A DNA stretch of 64,000 bases from Megamerina dolium (taxonomy: Eukaryota > Arthropoda > Insecta > Diptera > Megamerinidae). The notes below the pieces were generated by a model. The model saw nothing but the letters and a program-made list of their open reading frames with translations, did no database searches and was not told the DNA's origin. This document shows, one piece after another, positions 37,747-51,182 of this stretch (its first letter is position 1; each line of letters begins with the position of its first letter). The stretch spans positions 44,723,140 through 44,787,139 of the forward strand of contig OY978526.1 in assembly GCA_963854835.1 (NCBI GenBank), given 5' to 3'. A program made the position numbers and the translations under genes.

Positions 37747-38071
37747 ATACTGTCTAAATCTAGTTTTTAGCTCATTTGTTCCTTTGACAGTTTAAAATAT
37801 CAGAAAACCATTGTATGCAAGTTAATTGCGTAATTTCTTTGAAATGATTTATTTTAAAGAAATATAAATAATGGATACAATAACGTTTTTTGAAGATGAC
37901 AGAGATAATTCCGGTCTAATTCTTAGTACTGAGAGAAGAATTTTGCAATACTACACCGAAGTTATTCTACACATGAGTGACAAGGAGTAAGTTGAATAAA
38001 ATCGAGGTTAAATATTTTTGTGTAAAATAAATTACAAATTTCGTTAAAGAATAACTAAAAAAAAATAAATA
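37747..38071. other. AT-rich non-coding DNA, no gene seen
   Basis: Nothing recognised. Confidence 0.45.
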
Positions 38072-38373
38072 TGTGGCACTTAAAGCCCCGAATGATTCAT
38101 AGGTCGAGCTTCTCTTCAATTACTGCTGTGTGTGTTAAATTTTGGACAGTATTACTTATTTTAGCCGGTTCCGAACGGCAGAACCCTTGCGACATCACTT
38201 TTTCTGAGCTTTGTCACAGAGTTCTTTTAGAAGCTTTTTCATGGCAAGTTGTTACTGTCGGAAGGATTGCCAATTGTTTGCCGACAGGTGGGTACTGTTC
38301 GAAAAAAAAATATTTTGATATTATATTTGTTATGCATCAGATCAGAAGGCCATTGTGGGAGCCACGGCACCCA
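38072..38373 (-). mobile_element. tRNA-derived SINE (copy D), internally deleted
   Basis: The minus strand starts at the head (GTGCCGTGGCTCCCACAATG, with most of the tRNA-like part deleted) and passes through the family body to AAGTGCCACAT at 38072. The deletion removes the box-B region, so it could not be transcribed as a SINE. The open frame at 38071-38406 is an artefact of this sequence. Confidence 0.85.
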
Positions 38374-41244
38374 CAATTAAGAATAACTACAATTATTTTT
38401 TTTTAATAAAACAAGTTTTATAGAAAAATTTACATATATATTATTTTAATTTTCTTCTCGATGCAAATTAGGTAAGAAATACCGCGGTGGTAGATGATAC
38501 TGCGAGATGTATAATAGCAAATTTTACTATCGCAAAAAAATCGCATTCGACAGTCACGAGAAAAGATCAATAATGGTAGCTATTATCTCACGCATTCAAT
38601 AGTATTTCCTATGTTAAGTGAACAGCAGGGAAAAATCATAGTATATTCGAAAATGTACCTATATTACTCACTCGTACTAGCTAAAATTTAAGTACCACCT
38701 ACAACTCGCAACTCAATCTCAGTTTCAGTAAATATGGTTTGTGTTGTGATGAATTGCAGTCGCCAGTAGGTACAAAGGCTTTGTAAGAAAAATACGCAAA
38801 AGACTCGAGGATGTTCAATGACTCGTACTCGTACATAGGCTGAGGTGTAAGTAATTTCCTATGAAACACATGTGTAGTACTTTTATTGAGAAAATTTTTA
38901 CGAAAAAAAAAACAGAAAAAAAAAGAACAGAACAGACATTGAAGACGGTACTAAAACCTAATAAATAATTAAAGTCAGCGCTAGAAGATTATCACCAAAC
39001 AACCAATTAACAACGGATTCATACAGGTCTTTTGGAAAAGGTTAGTATAGTAATAAGAAATTATCGTTGCCTTCCTAAAAATGATGTTGAACTGGCATCA
39101 GTGGTTGCTTCTAGAAACTTTTGGACAAAACTATTGGCTCCTTACACATCCACGCTCTTTCAATGTTGAAAGCAAATATCTACCCAATGTCTTCCGTAAT
39201 TGTGGCACTTGTACCCAGTTACACCGTATATCGACATCTTCACTGCGATTCATTTGATGTTGGTATTCTTCACTAGGAGCACCAAACTAAAACTAATTAT
39301 CTCTACTTGATAGAAGAAAAGACCTGACGTCAAAAAAGTTAGATATATTGAAAGATAAAACCTTAGAAGAGACACCACGAAACACATAGTCTGAAAGTAC
39401 ATTAATATATATATATAGGTGTAGAAATATGCATGAAGACGGCAACAACCTTTAGCAAGCAATTATTAGTTGTTCCCACATTTTGGTAAATATTTATTCC
39501 CAAACATTGCTCCAAGTCTTGCAATGATGCATTGCACAAAACCAAGCAGTCAACCCGTGGCCATAACACATATATAAGTACATGTGTACATGATACCATA
39601 AATGCACAAAAAAAAAACAGAAAACAATTTTTACAAAACAGTGGTTGCATAAGGGGGTATACGGATTTATTAAAAAATTAATATAACATAGGCTTTAAAA
39701 TTCCTTTACCTTTGCACATATTTTCTGTTCAAAATAAATACCAGAAAAATGCAAAATGTCACTCCCTCTAAGGATATAACAAGATAGAGTGTTAAAAACT
39801 AGTCATTTTTGAGTGTACCGTTTTATTCTAGTCAATTAAATCATTCTTCAACTCTAATTGTCTATGCAGACAGACAAGCTTTTCATACTCCTTTCCACTA
39901 TATAATCTCTAGTCATTTATATAGCATATACTCTACTTGAGAAGCAGCGGCGTGCGAACCATGTGCAGAACCTCAGAGCCAAAACCACGTACAATTGTGG
40001 AGCTTCGTGAAAGTATGGAATAAAGTTTACCTTACTCAACCGCAGGGATAAACCAATAGCTGGTCTCTGTCAGTAGTACTTTGAACCGCTTTTCTACTAC
40101 GATCCTGGACAAAATGGAGTTATAGGACATAGACAAAACTGAAAAATTCACATCAGTGTCGCAATTATCCAGTACCGAAGGTAGGACGTACAAGTGTCCA
40201 CAGTTCGCTGTGGCATTATGCGGGGTTAAGAATATCGTTCACTTCTTTTTTAAATTCCAATATTCATGGCGCCTCGAAAAATCCACTATAATCAAAATGT
40301 AAATTTGAAGGTTATGATTCTGGGAAATATGCAAATTAATTCCTGTCAAAAGTAACAGTTGTTAATGTACATTTGAGAGTTGCACATTTTGTGATTACGT
40401 CTGAAAGCAAAAAATAAAAATATTAGTTTCACCTATTATTCAGCAGAAAGAATTAAACTAAAAAAAATTAATAAAAAGTAGACCTTTTCGTGTATTATTA
40501 TGTATTATTAAATTTCTTGGAAAGAAATTTAATAATACAAAGCAAGGGGAATTAAGAACAACCATTGTTTACATTTTTTGTTCAATAACGATAACGGTAA
40601 TATGAACAATACCTAAGGACTTAGCCGTTTTACTTCTTATTTTTATTAACGTGTATTGTAGGTGCGAATATTATGGAAGAAAAAAAGAAGGAAAAATGAA
40701 TCGAAATCATGATAACAGCGGTTGAGGCTGTTGAAAAGATTGTAAATTCATTCCGTGCAGAAGCTTAAAAGAATTTCACAGCAATCATATGTTTTAGGCG
40801 AACAAAATCATACACGAGAATATTGCATCATATTCTAGCCCAAATTGAGCCAAAGAACTCAGAATCGAATATGATGGACCAGAAACATAAAACACAATGC
40901 AAGCAATCACAAAAAGAAGTTATCAGCAGAGTTTAATAGTAAAATCAGAAGATCAAAAATCATTTTCAAACCCAGATTTGGACTAAAGCAAGCGATTTAT
41001 ACCGGGAAGGTTAAATACTCATTTGTGTGCGAATTTAACTAATTACTGTTCTTATCTCCCCTACTACAAATTTTTACTTATATATGTATTGTATTTTAAG
41101 GTTTCCAATGGATTATAAAACTTTGCACCATAGGTCTTCTATTTTTTACAGCAGCAATTACTTCATTTTGTCATAGAGTAATTTCAGTTTGAATTTACCC
41201 TATTCTTAGCCCCACATTACTAATTACTTATTTAACTAGACGAG
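38374..41244. other. AT-rich non-coding DNA, no secure gene
   Basis: Nearly 2.9 kb with no family I can support. 39955-40230 is less AT-rich and has a weak transposase-N-terminus look (PRTIVELRES) but several stops. 40268 starts a short frame MAPRKIHYNQNVNLKVMILG that also cannot be placed. A palindromic AATTTCTTGGAAAGAAATT lies at about 40510-40530. Confidence 0.35.
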
Positions 41245-41400
41245 AGCAGAGTGCTCTACAAGTCATCTTTGTTCACACGCCATTAATCCCAAGTTTTGTC
41301 AGGTTGCCCAAGACTTGGTCTTTCCAGCGGAAGTTACATCTTCCTCTTGATATGAGTCTTACAGCCGGTTCAGAATATAACACCTTCTTGGCTGGACTAC
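41245..41400 (-). pseudogene. Scrap of RTE-like LINE 3' end
   Basis: The stretch around CCAAGACTTGGTCTTTCCAG and GAATATAACACCTTCTTGGC corresponds to the C-terminal tail of the LINE family (compare 29.48-29.56 kb). It is about 150 bp and highly diverged. Confidence 0.7.
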
Positions 41401-41664
41401 TGCTACCGACTTTCTGATTGACTTTCTAATTATACGCATTAACGGATCGAATTACTCTAGTAAAGTTAACAAAATCCATAAATATACTACATTATACCGT
41501 TTGAGCGCAGTTTTCGGGAATAGTAAACTTAAGGACCAACCCGTGTGGAAATTTTTTCCCATTGTTTCAAGGTATATTCTGAGTCTGTCAACCAAAAGGC
41601 TAGCTACGCCATTCTATCAAAGTGCATATGCGCAAAGAGTATATATGTGTGTTCGTATATTATA

Positions 41665-42368
41665 CAGGGTGATTTTTTAGAAACTTTCTTTTTGGCAACA
41701 CTGTTTTGGTTTTCATGTAACATGTTACTGTCAAACATGTTCAGTTTGGTCTATAATAACCATGAATCGACAAACGAACAACGCTTGCAGATTATTGAAT
41801 TTTATGCATCCCGCAAAATGCAGTTTGGTGTGGATTATGGTCGGGTGACATCATTGGACCGTACTTTTTCAAAGACGACGATGGCAGGAACGTTAGTGTA
41901 AATGGCGAGCGCTACCGTGCGATGATTACAAACTTTTTTTTTTGCCCAAAATGGAAGAGCTGGACTTGGCTGACATGTGGTTTTTACAAGACGGTGCCAC
42001 ATGCCAGACAACACGCGAAAAATAGCCTAATTGAGAGGCGAGTTCGGTTCGGTCAATTGGCCGCCTAGATCGAGGGGCTATGTTAAGGCTCATGTCTATA
42101 GCAACAAGCCCGCAACGCACTGAAAGCCAATATTGAAGAATTTATTCGTGAGATACCGGCCGATATGTTGGAGAGAGTATGCCAAAATTGGACCCAGGGT
42201 ATGAACCATTTGAGGCGCAGCCGCGATCAACATTTACATGAAATCATCTTTAAACATTGAATTATATACATAGATCGTTCTATCAACTCAAATAAAGATT
42301 TCATACATTTCTCTAAATTTTAATTGTTTTTTTTAATAAAATCCGAAGGCACTTAAAAAATAACCCTG
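41665..42368 (+). mobile_element. Internally deleted DD41D mariner element
   Basis: The inverted ends CAGGGTGATTTTTT (left) and, reversed, CAGGGTTATTTTTTAAG (right) are flanked by TA. The 5' sequence (ACATGTTACTGTCAAACATG) and the 3' sequence (GTATGAACCATTTGAGGCGC) match the 919-bp copy at 24.8 kb. In this 704-bp copy the transposase start LQIIEFY is joined directly to the middle of the catalytic domain, removing the first catalytic Asp. The deletion is intermediate between full elements and MITEs. Confidence 0.85.
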
Positions 42369-42370
42369 TA

Positions 42371-43255
42371 TATATTCCTGTATTTGTGCATATAGCGTTT
42401 AAGCCTCGAGACGATTAAAATCTTTGGAATAACATTGTCATAAGATTTACGATAACATAAACAACAAACAAGTATGTATGTGGACAGTGGCATGGGTGGA
42501 AATCATGGGCATGTACCTATAGGTGCTTAACTACATAATACAATAGTAAGCAATACAAACGATATATATGTGCATATGTATGTATGTGCATCTTACAAGT
42601 CCATACAACTTGTTAATTCACTGTGTGACTGTATTAGGAGTAAGTAAAAAGGTGGTTTTAGGGTGGATTTAATTGAAAATATAAGCATATCGCTTGCTTG
42701 TGGTAAACACATGAATAGTACAGCTGCAAGTATTATACGTAGTACATTCTTAAGTGAACCAAATAGCAATACATTTAACATATTATGGCCATGAAGTTTA
42801 CTTTCGGCAAGCTTAATCGAATAGCGAACGATGTTATAAACATTGTTCGTAGCAATTTTATTTACAATCATTGTATTCGTTTGTTTTTTTCGCTAATTTT
42901 AATTATTTTGAAAATTTTCTTTTCTTTTATTAAATTCAGTGCTTCTACTACCCTTTTCCTTAAATCTTGCTTTGAATTTTTTTATTTTTGTCTTTTACAT
43001 AAGCATTGTTCTGGGTACAATCGATAGAAGATAATTTTGAGAAAATCTCATGGACAAAATCACAGTACCGTCTTCGAATACCATAAGCAATCATTTTTGG
43101 AGATGTGATTCTGAAGTGTGTTACCGTTAGAAATATTTGCTAAGTTTACGCTATGAATCAAAATCAAGGTCATTGTCTGGCGTTGGAATAATTCCAACTC
43201 AGGACGAAAGACTTAGACCCATATACTATAATCTCCAACCCTTTTTGCATTTTCA
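42371..43255. other. AT-rich non-coding DNA, no gene seen
   Basis: No recognised family. Confidence 0.45.
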
Positions 43256-43614
43256 GGCCAAGTTTTTGAAGTAAAACTTCTTAGACGGCGGTCTTGCCAG
43301 TGCAATGTGAAGTTTTTATAACAAATTCCGTTACATGAGCATGATGGAAGACATAGCATAGAGAAATGGAGAATGAGAAAGCGACGTATGCATAACGATA
43401 CAAAGCTATAGAGACTGTGTGTGTTGAAAGACAGAGCAGCCAACGAATAATTACGATTAATAGCGCCATACGTAAGAACATCACAAATTGCTTTTGATTC
43501 TCTCCGCTACGTACAGTAGTGAGTTTTCGTTAACACGACAATCCCATAAGATAGGTCGCGTCAGTTGACACGATCTCCGATTTTACGTCGGTAGGTAGCT
43601 GACAGAGAACCACA
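43256..43614. repeat. First copy of a dispersed repeat paired with 45.37-45.93 kb
   Basis: AAAACTTCTTAGACGGCGGT, TTCCGTTACATGA, CAGCCAACGAATAAT and AGTGAGTTTTCGTTAACACG with CCCATAAGATAGGTCG recur in the same order at 45374-45930. The last 125 bp correspond to the interior and right end of the small TTA-flanked element at 45732-45933, but here the left TIR is not found. Confidence 0.7.
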
Positions 43615-44199
43615 ATGGGTGATTGAAAACGCATTCAATGATCTCTGTGATTTTAATCATCGGCCATTCTCATACCAATCATTTTGGGTGATTGTTCGTT
43701 CGATTTAACAACGATTATATTGATTAAGAATAAAACACAAAAAGCAAAAATGAGTTTTGCATATCCCAGCAGAGAAGGAAAGTGAGCGAGAGATGGAGAC
43801 TAAACGTAACAACAACACAACATCTTCTACATCAATGCCATTAGGAGCAACTGCTCCTTCTAATCGCTTTCCTCTCTGCTTTTGTTATTTTCCTACTTAC
43901 ATGCTAAGCAAAGCATTGCTACTTTCATTTAGAAGAAGTACTAAAACTATTATAAATGTGTGTACGGGTACGACGTCTGCCTAATTGCATGGCGAAATTG
44001 CTGCAAGTGAATAAAAAATTTGTATGACCATATTAAATTTGCAATATTTTAACTGACTGGTTTTTGGAATAAGTGGGGAAAAGGGGTTAAAATTCATATT
44101 GTATAACTCTAGCTTTTTTCGAGGGTAATGGCAATTATCAGAATTATCAGCTGGCTCTTCAAATTCAAATTTTATTTTCGCTATGCCCCGGGTAAATTT

Positions 44200-44588
44200 C
44201 TTTCAAACGCAAGAAACGTAAGCTTTCAACAAGTCCATGTTTAATGCGCAGTGGCGGTAGTAATATCTTTTCTTTTGGAAGCAAAGGTTTACGAATTATG
44301 TTGGCCATTCAAACTTGCTGTGTTCTCTTTGTTTCCAATCGTGGCATGCATACTGATTTCCAGTATATTGTGTATACTGGCACTATTATGACCACAAAGC
44401 ATTGCGACGATCTTTCGGTTAAAGCATATGATCATGAAGAACTTGAAGAGGGAGCAGTAGGACCAGCACATGTGGACAGCATGTGTAACTCATATTCTGA
44501 TGATACCGATGATTGCAATACTAATGTCAGAAGCGCCGAACTAACGCCCTCGGAAAGAGCTAGAATTATATTTATGAACAAATTATAA
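44200..44588 (+). pseudogene. Possible PIF/Harbinger nuclease C-terminal remnant
   Basis: The open frame 44244-44588 reads KGLRIMLAIQTCCVLFVSNR, then GMHTDF and an acidic tail ending TPSERARIIFMNKL. The CCVLxxSNRGM segment resembles the Harbinger (HARBI1-like) nuclease end, where a CCVLHN motif is usual; here the His-Asn is not kept. The tail resembles the disordered end of such proteins. The catalytic part is missing. A small element with a 3-bp TTA duplication nearby (45.7 kb) fits the same superfamily. The assignment is tentative. Confidence 0.42.
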
Positions 44589-45365
44589 AATAATTCATGT
44601 TAAGACATATTTGTTTTGTATTTTTTTACGTTCTACCTATAAAGATTTTGTCTAAGAATAACCCTAGTGAAATTTTCCAACGAATAATTTTCTAGAACAA
44701 TTTAAATGTTAAAATGCTCTATAAAATTATTGCTCGACAAATTTTACTGTATGTGTCCAAACTACATATTTCGCGACGATATGAATTTTAACCGTTTTTT
44801 CGCACTTAGTCTAAAAGCAGTCAGACAAAAAATTCCAATCTTAATGCGACCATAGAAAATAGTTTTGGAGGTTTTACTATATTGGTCTAGGACTTTCATT
44901 GTCAGAAATCCCTCACAAATACTGTGTCACCGTGTTATTGAACGGGGAAAATACGCAAACAAATAGTTTTTGTGAAATGTCAAACTGTGAATGTGATTTG
45001 CTTCTAATTATTCCGACGCATTCACCTTGTAAAAATGTAAGTCAAATTAATTATTTTTTATTGATCAAGTTTTAGTTTTTTCTAATGATTTCAACTACTA
45101 AATAGTGGATGACATTAACAGTGTATTTTCTTCTTCCGATAACTTTTAAAGTATTGAAATGCCACTTTTGAATGAAAACTACTGTTGACTTTGATAAATG
45201 TTATATTATTTATGTAATATGTTATATACATAACATATTACATAAATATTTAAAAATACAATTACATTTCATTGATTACTTTTTATTTCAGTTCGATGGT
45301 AACTTTGCAACTCTGAAGACCAGTGCGCAAAAGTGAGAAGCGAAACACTCGTTAAATATGAAAAC
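44589..45365. other. AT-rich non-coding DNA, no gene seen
   Basis: Contains a palindrome at about 45210-45245 (TATGTAATATGTTATATACA followed by its inverse, ATAACATATTACATA). Nothing else recognised. Confidence 0.45.
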
Positions 45366-45373
45366 AAAATGTT

Positions 45374-45731
45374 TGAAATAAAACTTCTTAGGCGGCGGTG
45401 TCGCAAAGGGAGTGTGAAATTTTTTAAGTAAATTTCGTTACATGAATAGGAAGGAATATATATCATAGCGTATGCACAAATATACAAAGCAATAGATCAT
45501 GGTTCAATGGTTCATGACAATATATAGTGTGTTTGGGTTGACAGAGACAGAGAGAGAGAGAGAGCAACCAACGAATAATAAACGAATGATAACGATAAAT
45601 GCGAGAGTAAAATATTAGGCAAATACAATACAATACTTATGCACAACGATATAAAATCGACTGAGTGTACGTGCGTATATGCTAACAGCAGTCACACATG
45701 CCTCACAGTCAGACACAAATTTAAAATGTTA
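45374..45731. repeat. Second copy of the 43.26-kb repeat, with (AG)n tract
   Basis: AAAACTTCTTAGGCGGCGGT and CAACCAACGAATAAT match 43.27-43.45 kb. A GAGA microsatellite lies at 45541-45565. This copy is expanded by about 200 bp relative to the first. Confidence 0.7.
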
Positions 45732-45933
45732 TGCTGCAACTAGCCACCGACGTAGCGTACGTACGTACCGCCCGTACGTAAGAACATACAAAATTGCATT
45801 GATTTTCTCCGCTACGAGCAACGTCTACGTCACCGTCATACGGTGGTGAGTTTTCGTTTACACGACATTCCCATAAGATAGGTCGTGTCAGCTGACACGT
45901 TCTACGTTTTTACGTCGGTGGCTAGTTGCAGCA
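45732..45933. mobile_element. 202-bp MITE with 23-bp perfect TIRs and TTA duplication
   Basis: TGCTGCAACTAGCCACCGAC plus GTA at the left (45732-45754) is the exact reverse complement of 45911-45933. TTA lies on both sides (45729-45731, 45934-45936). A 3-bp TWA duplication is the hallmark of PIF/Harbinger elements. The interior includes TTACACGACATTCCCATAAG. Confidence 0.85.
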
Positions 45934-45936
45934 TTA

Positions 45937-47540
45937 TTCTTTTCGTATGTCATTCAATACAGCGTTGCCAGGATTTCAAAAATAAAAAAGCTAGATCGGC
46001 CAAATATAAGCACTAAATAAGCTAAATGGTTAAGAGAAAGGTTATAAAGGCCAGCGTTTTCAACATTTCATGAAGAGTTATATTTTACTTTTAACATATA
46101 TGCATATAAGTTCAACTATCTAACCGTACATTGGGTACAAACATACTAGAAAATACTTTCATAAAACTATTAATTAATGTAATTAATTTAATTAATGTAT
46201 ATTATTACAGACATTAAATCAGGCCCTTTCGTTTTAACAATTAAATGACATGTGAATTTAGAAGAGGACAGCGGCAGACTATTTCAACATTCTACAAAAC
46301 CAGCTGATTGCCGAACAATTTTTTATAATATATTCCATAGTAGACTAGATCTCGCATGTAACCGTGTCGAATGTGCAATAAGGTCCAAGTTTTGGTTGCT
46401 GTTTCCAATCTCGAATCTTTTGTCAGTACGCAAAAATATTCGAACTTTTGCTTATATATCCTGTAAACATATAAACGCGCAACACAGCTGACTATTTAAC
46501 AGAAAAGAATGATCAAATATGTTGAACTAATCATGATACTGCTAAATGGTAATTCTCATAAAAAAATTATGTTCGCCTTGTCACACAGTGTTGCACTGAA
46601 TTTATACAATATCTTGTATCGTATGTATGGAGGATTATCCTTAAAAAAAACGAGTATTGAAAAAAGCTAGCAGACAAATCCTAAATTTCGAAGCAAAATG
46701 GCAAAAAAAAAGATAAATCTAGACTCAAAAATGCTAAACTGGCAACACTGATAATAACAATTGACGCGCATATTATGCGAAAGCACACATACGACTGAAT
46801 AATCATTTTGCGCCCATCTTCTACCTCTAAACGGTTCTCAGTGAATTTGATAGAGTGAGAAGTCACAGTATTTCCAAAAGTTGAATTATTCATTCATTAT
46901 TCCGCATTGTTTATATTTTTCTTTTATATTTGATCGGCATTGTGTTATTTCTCTCGCAGGTGAACTATTAGTACGTCACAACCAGAAAAATCCTCTCTGA
47001 TGGGCGCAATCTTCTTTTCTATCATTCTTGAGTTGCTGACAGAACATGAACACATATGGTTGTTGTTTGATTATGCTGCGCATGATAGTTTTTTTGCTTT
47101 TGTCTTAGTCCGCATTTAGACACAAAAACATTTGCATGAAAAACATATTCAATTCACTTTTGATGCTTCGTTTGTATGTTTTCTTATTGTTTGACATTAC
47201 AAACAGTATTCAGACTGTACAAAAAAATTTTAGATGTTAAACAATTGTGGATTTTAATATTTTATGGTAGATTTTAATGAAGTAAAAGATGAGTCGTTTT
47301 TTGATATTCAATTCATGTTTCATTGTTATACATGTAAAAACATTCAAAAAATCGCTTATCAAAATTAAATCACAAATGTATGTACCTACATTAAAAGATA
47401 AACTTTTAGGAAAATATTGGTGTACATACATAGTTAAATTAGAATATAAATTTATAGGAGCATATAAAATACAGAGATCACTCATTTCATAAAAAAACTA
47501 AATCACATACCTATATGTAAAAAAAAAAAATAAATAAATA
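45937..47540. other. AT-rich non-coding DNA, no gene seen
   Basis: No recognisable domain. Open frames such as 46252-46491 have no family features. Confidence 0.45.
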
Positions 47541-47889
47541 TGTGGCACTTAAAGCCCCAAAGGGCTTATTGGCCGAGCTTCTCTTCCATTATTGTTGTGC
47601 GTCTTAAATTTTGGACAGTATTAGAATGGACCTACTTATTTTAGCCGGTTCCGAACGGCAGAACACTTGTGACATCACTTTTTCTGAGCTTTGTCACAGA
47701 GTTCTTTTTAGAAGCTTTTTCATGGCAAGTTGTTACTGTCAGAAGAATTGCCAATTGCTTGCCGACAGGTGGGTACCGTTCGAAAGAAAAATCTTTTCGA
47801 TATTAAATTTGTTATGCATCAGCCGGGTATTGAACCACGAACTACAGATCAGAAGGCGAACACACTAACCACTGAGCTACGGCACCCAC
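47541..47889 (-). mobile_element. tRNA-derived SINE (copy E), full length
   Basis: A 349-bp copy. The minus strand reads the head GGTGCCGTAGCTCAGTGGTT, the box-B-like GTGGTTCAATACCCGG, the body, and the 3' end CTTTAAGTGCCACATATTTA. It is almost identical to copy F at 53131-53479, with the same length and only a handful of substitutions. Open frames at 47611-47868 and 47730-48014 are not genes. Confidence 0.92.
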
Positions 47890-50263
47890 CATACCTATAT
47901 GTACTGATGTATATATTGCAAGTTAAAGTTATTGGAACAAAATGTCAATCAAGCATTTTGAAATTCTTTTGGTGGCTCAAATATTTTACTACTTTCATAT
48001 ATTTATTTTATTAAAATATGAGTAGCACATTCACAATAGATCATGCAATTAAAAAAGGGTAAAATATGGAAAGTTTCAAGCTTACTGTAGTAGTTGCGGT
48101 AGAAATGAAAAAAAAGTGGTAGATTTGCCACAATTGTAGGATAGTTCGAACACTGATTACGAATGATAAGGACAAAGCGTGTTCCATATACCTTCATTCA
48201 AATGTTTTTGCTTCTAAAACAGGACCAATACATATTAAATTAAAGTGCGTGATCTAAAACTTTACACAAACTTTTCAGATTTGGGTATGCTGAAACCACT
48301 TACGAAATATTTGCATTGAAAAATTGTTATATTTTTAAAATGAGCCGAACATTGCTACGTTCTTTTCGATAGGCATTGTATCAGCGGGAAGATGAGCATA
48401 AGAGAAGGAACAACTGGAACTGGAATTTGTTCCATATTGCTACTTTCATTTTGAAGAAGTATTAAAACTATTCCAAATGTGTATACGGGAACGACTTTGC
48501 ACTATTTCTGACTAAATCCAAGGTGAACTCATACAATGTGATGTTAATAGCTGATTTGGTTTTTTAAGAAGTTTTATTAAAAAAAATGTTTTTTAAAAAT
48601 GTTTTCTCCCATCATATCCTTGATTTACGCTGAAAAAAAATACCTGTTCTGCTTTATAGCTTAAATAGGGCATCCGATCGGTTTTAATAGCATAATGAGT
48701 TATCAGAAGAATATATGAATCGTTGATGATGACAAAGATGAGGAAGTGGGTGAAGTATATAAAGATTTGAGATATTTATAATTAAGGGATTTGCTATGTA
48801 TATTAAAAAAGGAGAGAACTATGTCATATTTTACCACCAGATTCAGGAATATTATTACAAACCAGCAAATTACACAGTAGGGAGGTAAAAATATCACAGC
48901 TAAACGGCCGAATAGAAAACTTAATTTTGGGCTTTAGATTACGTAACCGTTTTTGTACAAGCCGTATCACGTCAAAATGATTAGATATTTAGCGGAGAAC
49001 TTTTTGTCGTTTATAACTGAAAATCTTTATTTAGTATTACAATTCATATCGAACATATTTTCAATAACTTTGGCTGCTCGGGAATCTGTTGTAATTCTCC
49101 TACCGTTCTCGCACTTGTGCGTAAATTCGTTGTATTCCTTTTTTAAATGACTAAATATAATTACTATGTATTAATTTAGCAAAATATCGGTGTACATATA
49201 TGGTACATATGCATGTAGATTAATCAAAGCTATTGCATTATATGTCATTTTCAATTCAACATGAAATTGCTGCAGCAACGCTTTTAATTATCATTAAATA
49301 TGTAAAGTTTGTTGGTAACGGTGATGCCTCGTTGATTCTTGCGTTCCCTTTTAAAATATATTTCATTATTTTATCGACACTTTGAGTTGAGTTTGTCGTC
49401 CTTGCCATCAGCTCTAACATTATCCTAAACATCATTACAACATATCATAATTCAGCAGCAACAACCACTACTTGTTTTAGATTAATCCCTAAGGTGCTTT
49501 TATCAGTATGAAACGTGCAACACACTTTACGTATGATAAATAACAACGACAGTGAATGAAAGATTTGACACGTTTATCTGACTGACACATTTATATTGTA
49601 TATTTCCTCATGCACATTAGAGTGATGCTTAGTTCTTGAAAATATTTTTGTATGACTTAGTTGTTCATAGTCAATACCGTTTTTGTTATAACCTACACCC
49701 AAGTGCATGATTTGTCAGGCACTTCTAAGCACTTGATGCTTTGGAGATATAGAAAAATACCTACGAATATCAGTGTCCGAGACCTTTTAGCTTAGCAACT
49801 TTAAATGCTGTTGAATTCGAAATACCATATAAACTTATAACTTAGTATTTTATATTTGTACTGAAATCCAAGTATTTTGTATAAAAATTCAATTTTTAGA
49901 GATTTAGCTCACGTATGTGTTTCTATTGAGCCGAAAATGATGCACCTTAATGTATATACATCAATAATCGCAATTTTTTATATGTGATTATATATTGTAT
50001 AAGAAAACATTACGAAAGAGGTATGTAAAGTTTCAGAATTGGATAACCTAAATATCGATGTAATATCAGAAACCATTGGATAAAAGTCAATTCTATGTAG
50101 GTTATACAATAAGTACGTATGTACATGTATGCATTTGATCATACTTATGTAATACATTAGGCTTTGATCGATTTTTATACTTTTTCGTCTCTCTGATGAA
50201 ACAGAGGATTTTGTATAGGTGGGCTCCTACATTACACTGAATTATTACATTTAAAAATAAGTA
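47890..50263. other. AT-rich non-coding DNA, no gene seen
   Basis: 48432-48510 resembles 43905-43980 (GCTACTTTCATTT.GAAGAAGTA, then AATGTGTATACGGG), a short diverged duplicate. No other recognised content. Confidence 0.4.
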
Positions 50264-51045
50264 TAGGGTGTTTTTTTTTTTTTTTTAAGTCAAGCACTTT
50301 CAAATGGGATGAAAAATACAAATTGTAATATTTTGAAAATAGGCTTTTGTGGAAGGATAATTTTATGCAATTAGTGTTTGAATATGATTTCGGTATGGTC
50401 GCCGCAGCTGGCTCGAAAATGGCGTAATCTGAAAAACGATTTTTCGTTTTTTTCAAGCAATTGGGGCCTAATCTCGGCAATAGTTCGGTCAATGTTGGCT
50501 TGCAATTCAGCCAAAGTTGCTGGTTTATCAACATGAACTATCCCCACAAAAAATAGTCCAGAGGCATTAAATCGCAGGATCTTACACGATAGTTACAGGT
50601 CCATTTCGAGAGATTATGGTGTCGCCTTTAATAAATCGATTCTTATGTACGATGTATGGCATGTAGCGCCGTCTTGTTGGATCCACATACATACCACGCA
50701 ATTGGGGAATCAAATAGTCAGTTATTATGGCTCTGTAACGGTCGCCATTGATTGTTACGTGTGGATGTAATGGTGTCTGCAGAAGTTCTTGCGGATTGTC
50801 TTTGCTCCAAATCCGACAATTGTGCTTGTTCACATCACTCAACACTGAATAACAAAAGCGACCTTTGAGTTTTCATTGTAGAACCACGAATTTCGTAATA
50901 AAATTTCAATATTTGCAAGCACTGTTGCGGTGCTAATCTTTCCATGATGAAATGCAAACCTTACAAATGTACAAATGAGTTTTGGGTTACCAGATTTAAT
51001 ATACCGTTTTGTCTCTATGGGAAACTGCTTGACTCTAAAAAAAAC
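50264..51045 (-). mobile_element. DD41D-type mariner element, inactive (fourth copy)
   Basis: The left side (AGGGTG followed by a T run and AAGTCAAGCACTTTC) and the reversed right side (T run, AGAGTCAAGCAGTTTC) form imperfect inverted ends. The minus strand reads NKHNCRIWSKDNPQELLQTP, then NGDRYRAIITDYLIPQLRGM, DPTRRRYMPYIVHKNRF and, out of frame, a DYFLW-type motif and the C-terminal region. The first catalytic Asp and N-terminus are missing and the frame is broken. It is a different subfamily from the 24.8 and 41.7 kb copies by its ends. Confidence 0.75.
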
Positions 51046-51182
51046 ATTCGTTGTTCTAGGCTATAAGTTCACATCGAACATACCTGTCCGAACTTTTATT
51101 CCAGGAACCAACTAACATTAGCCTATCTCAAACTGCAGAACTCTGGAAATAAGCGAGGATCTGAATGGAATTAAATCAATTA

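Noticed and set aside
39955..40230. Possible Tc1-like N-terminal region (PRTIVELRES)
   Set aside because: Several stops, no second motif and no TIRs; similarity too weak to annotate.
43757..43984. Short frame MHIPAEKESEREMETKRNNN as a host gene
   Set aside because: No domain, start context or conservation evidence; a diverged duplicate of part of it at 48.4 kb is frame-broken.
47611..47868. Open frames repeated at 47.6, 53.2, 38.1 and 22.5 kb with similar peptides
   Set aside because: The similarity comes from SINE copies; the sequence has tRNA-like promoter boxes and no coding features.
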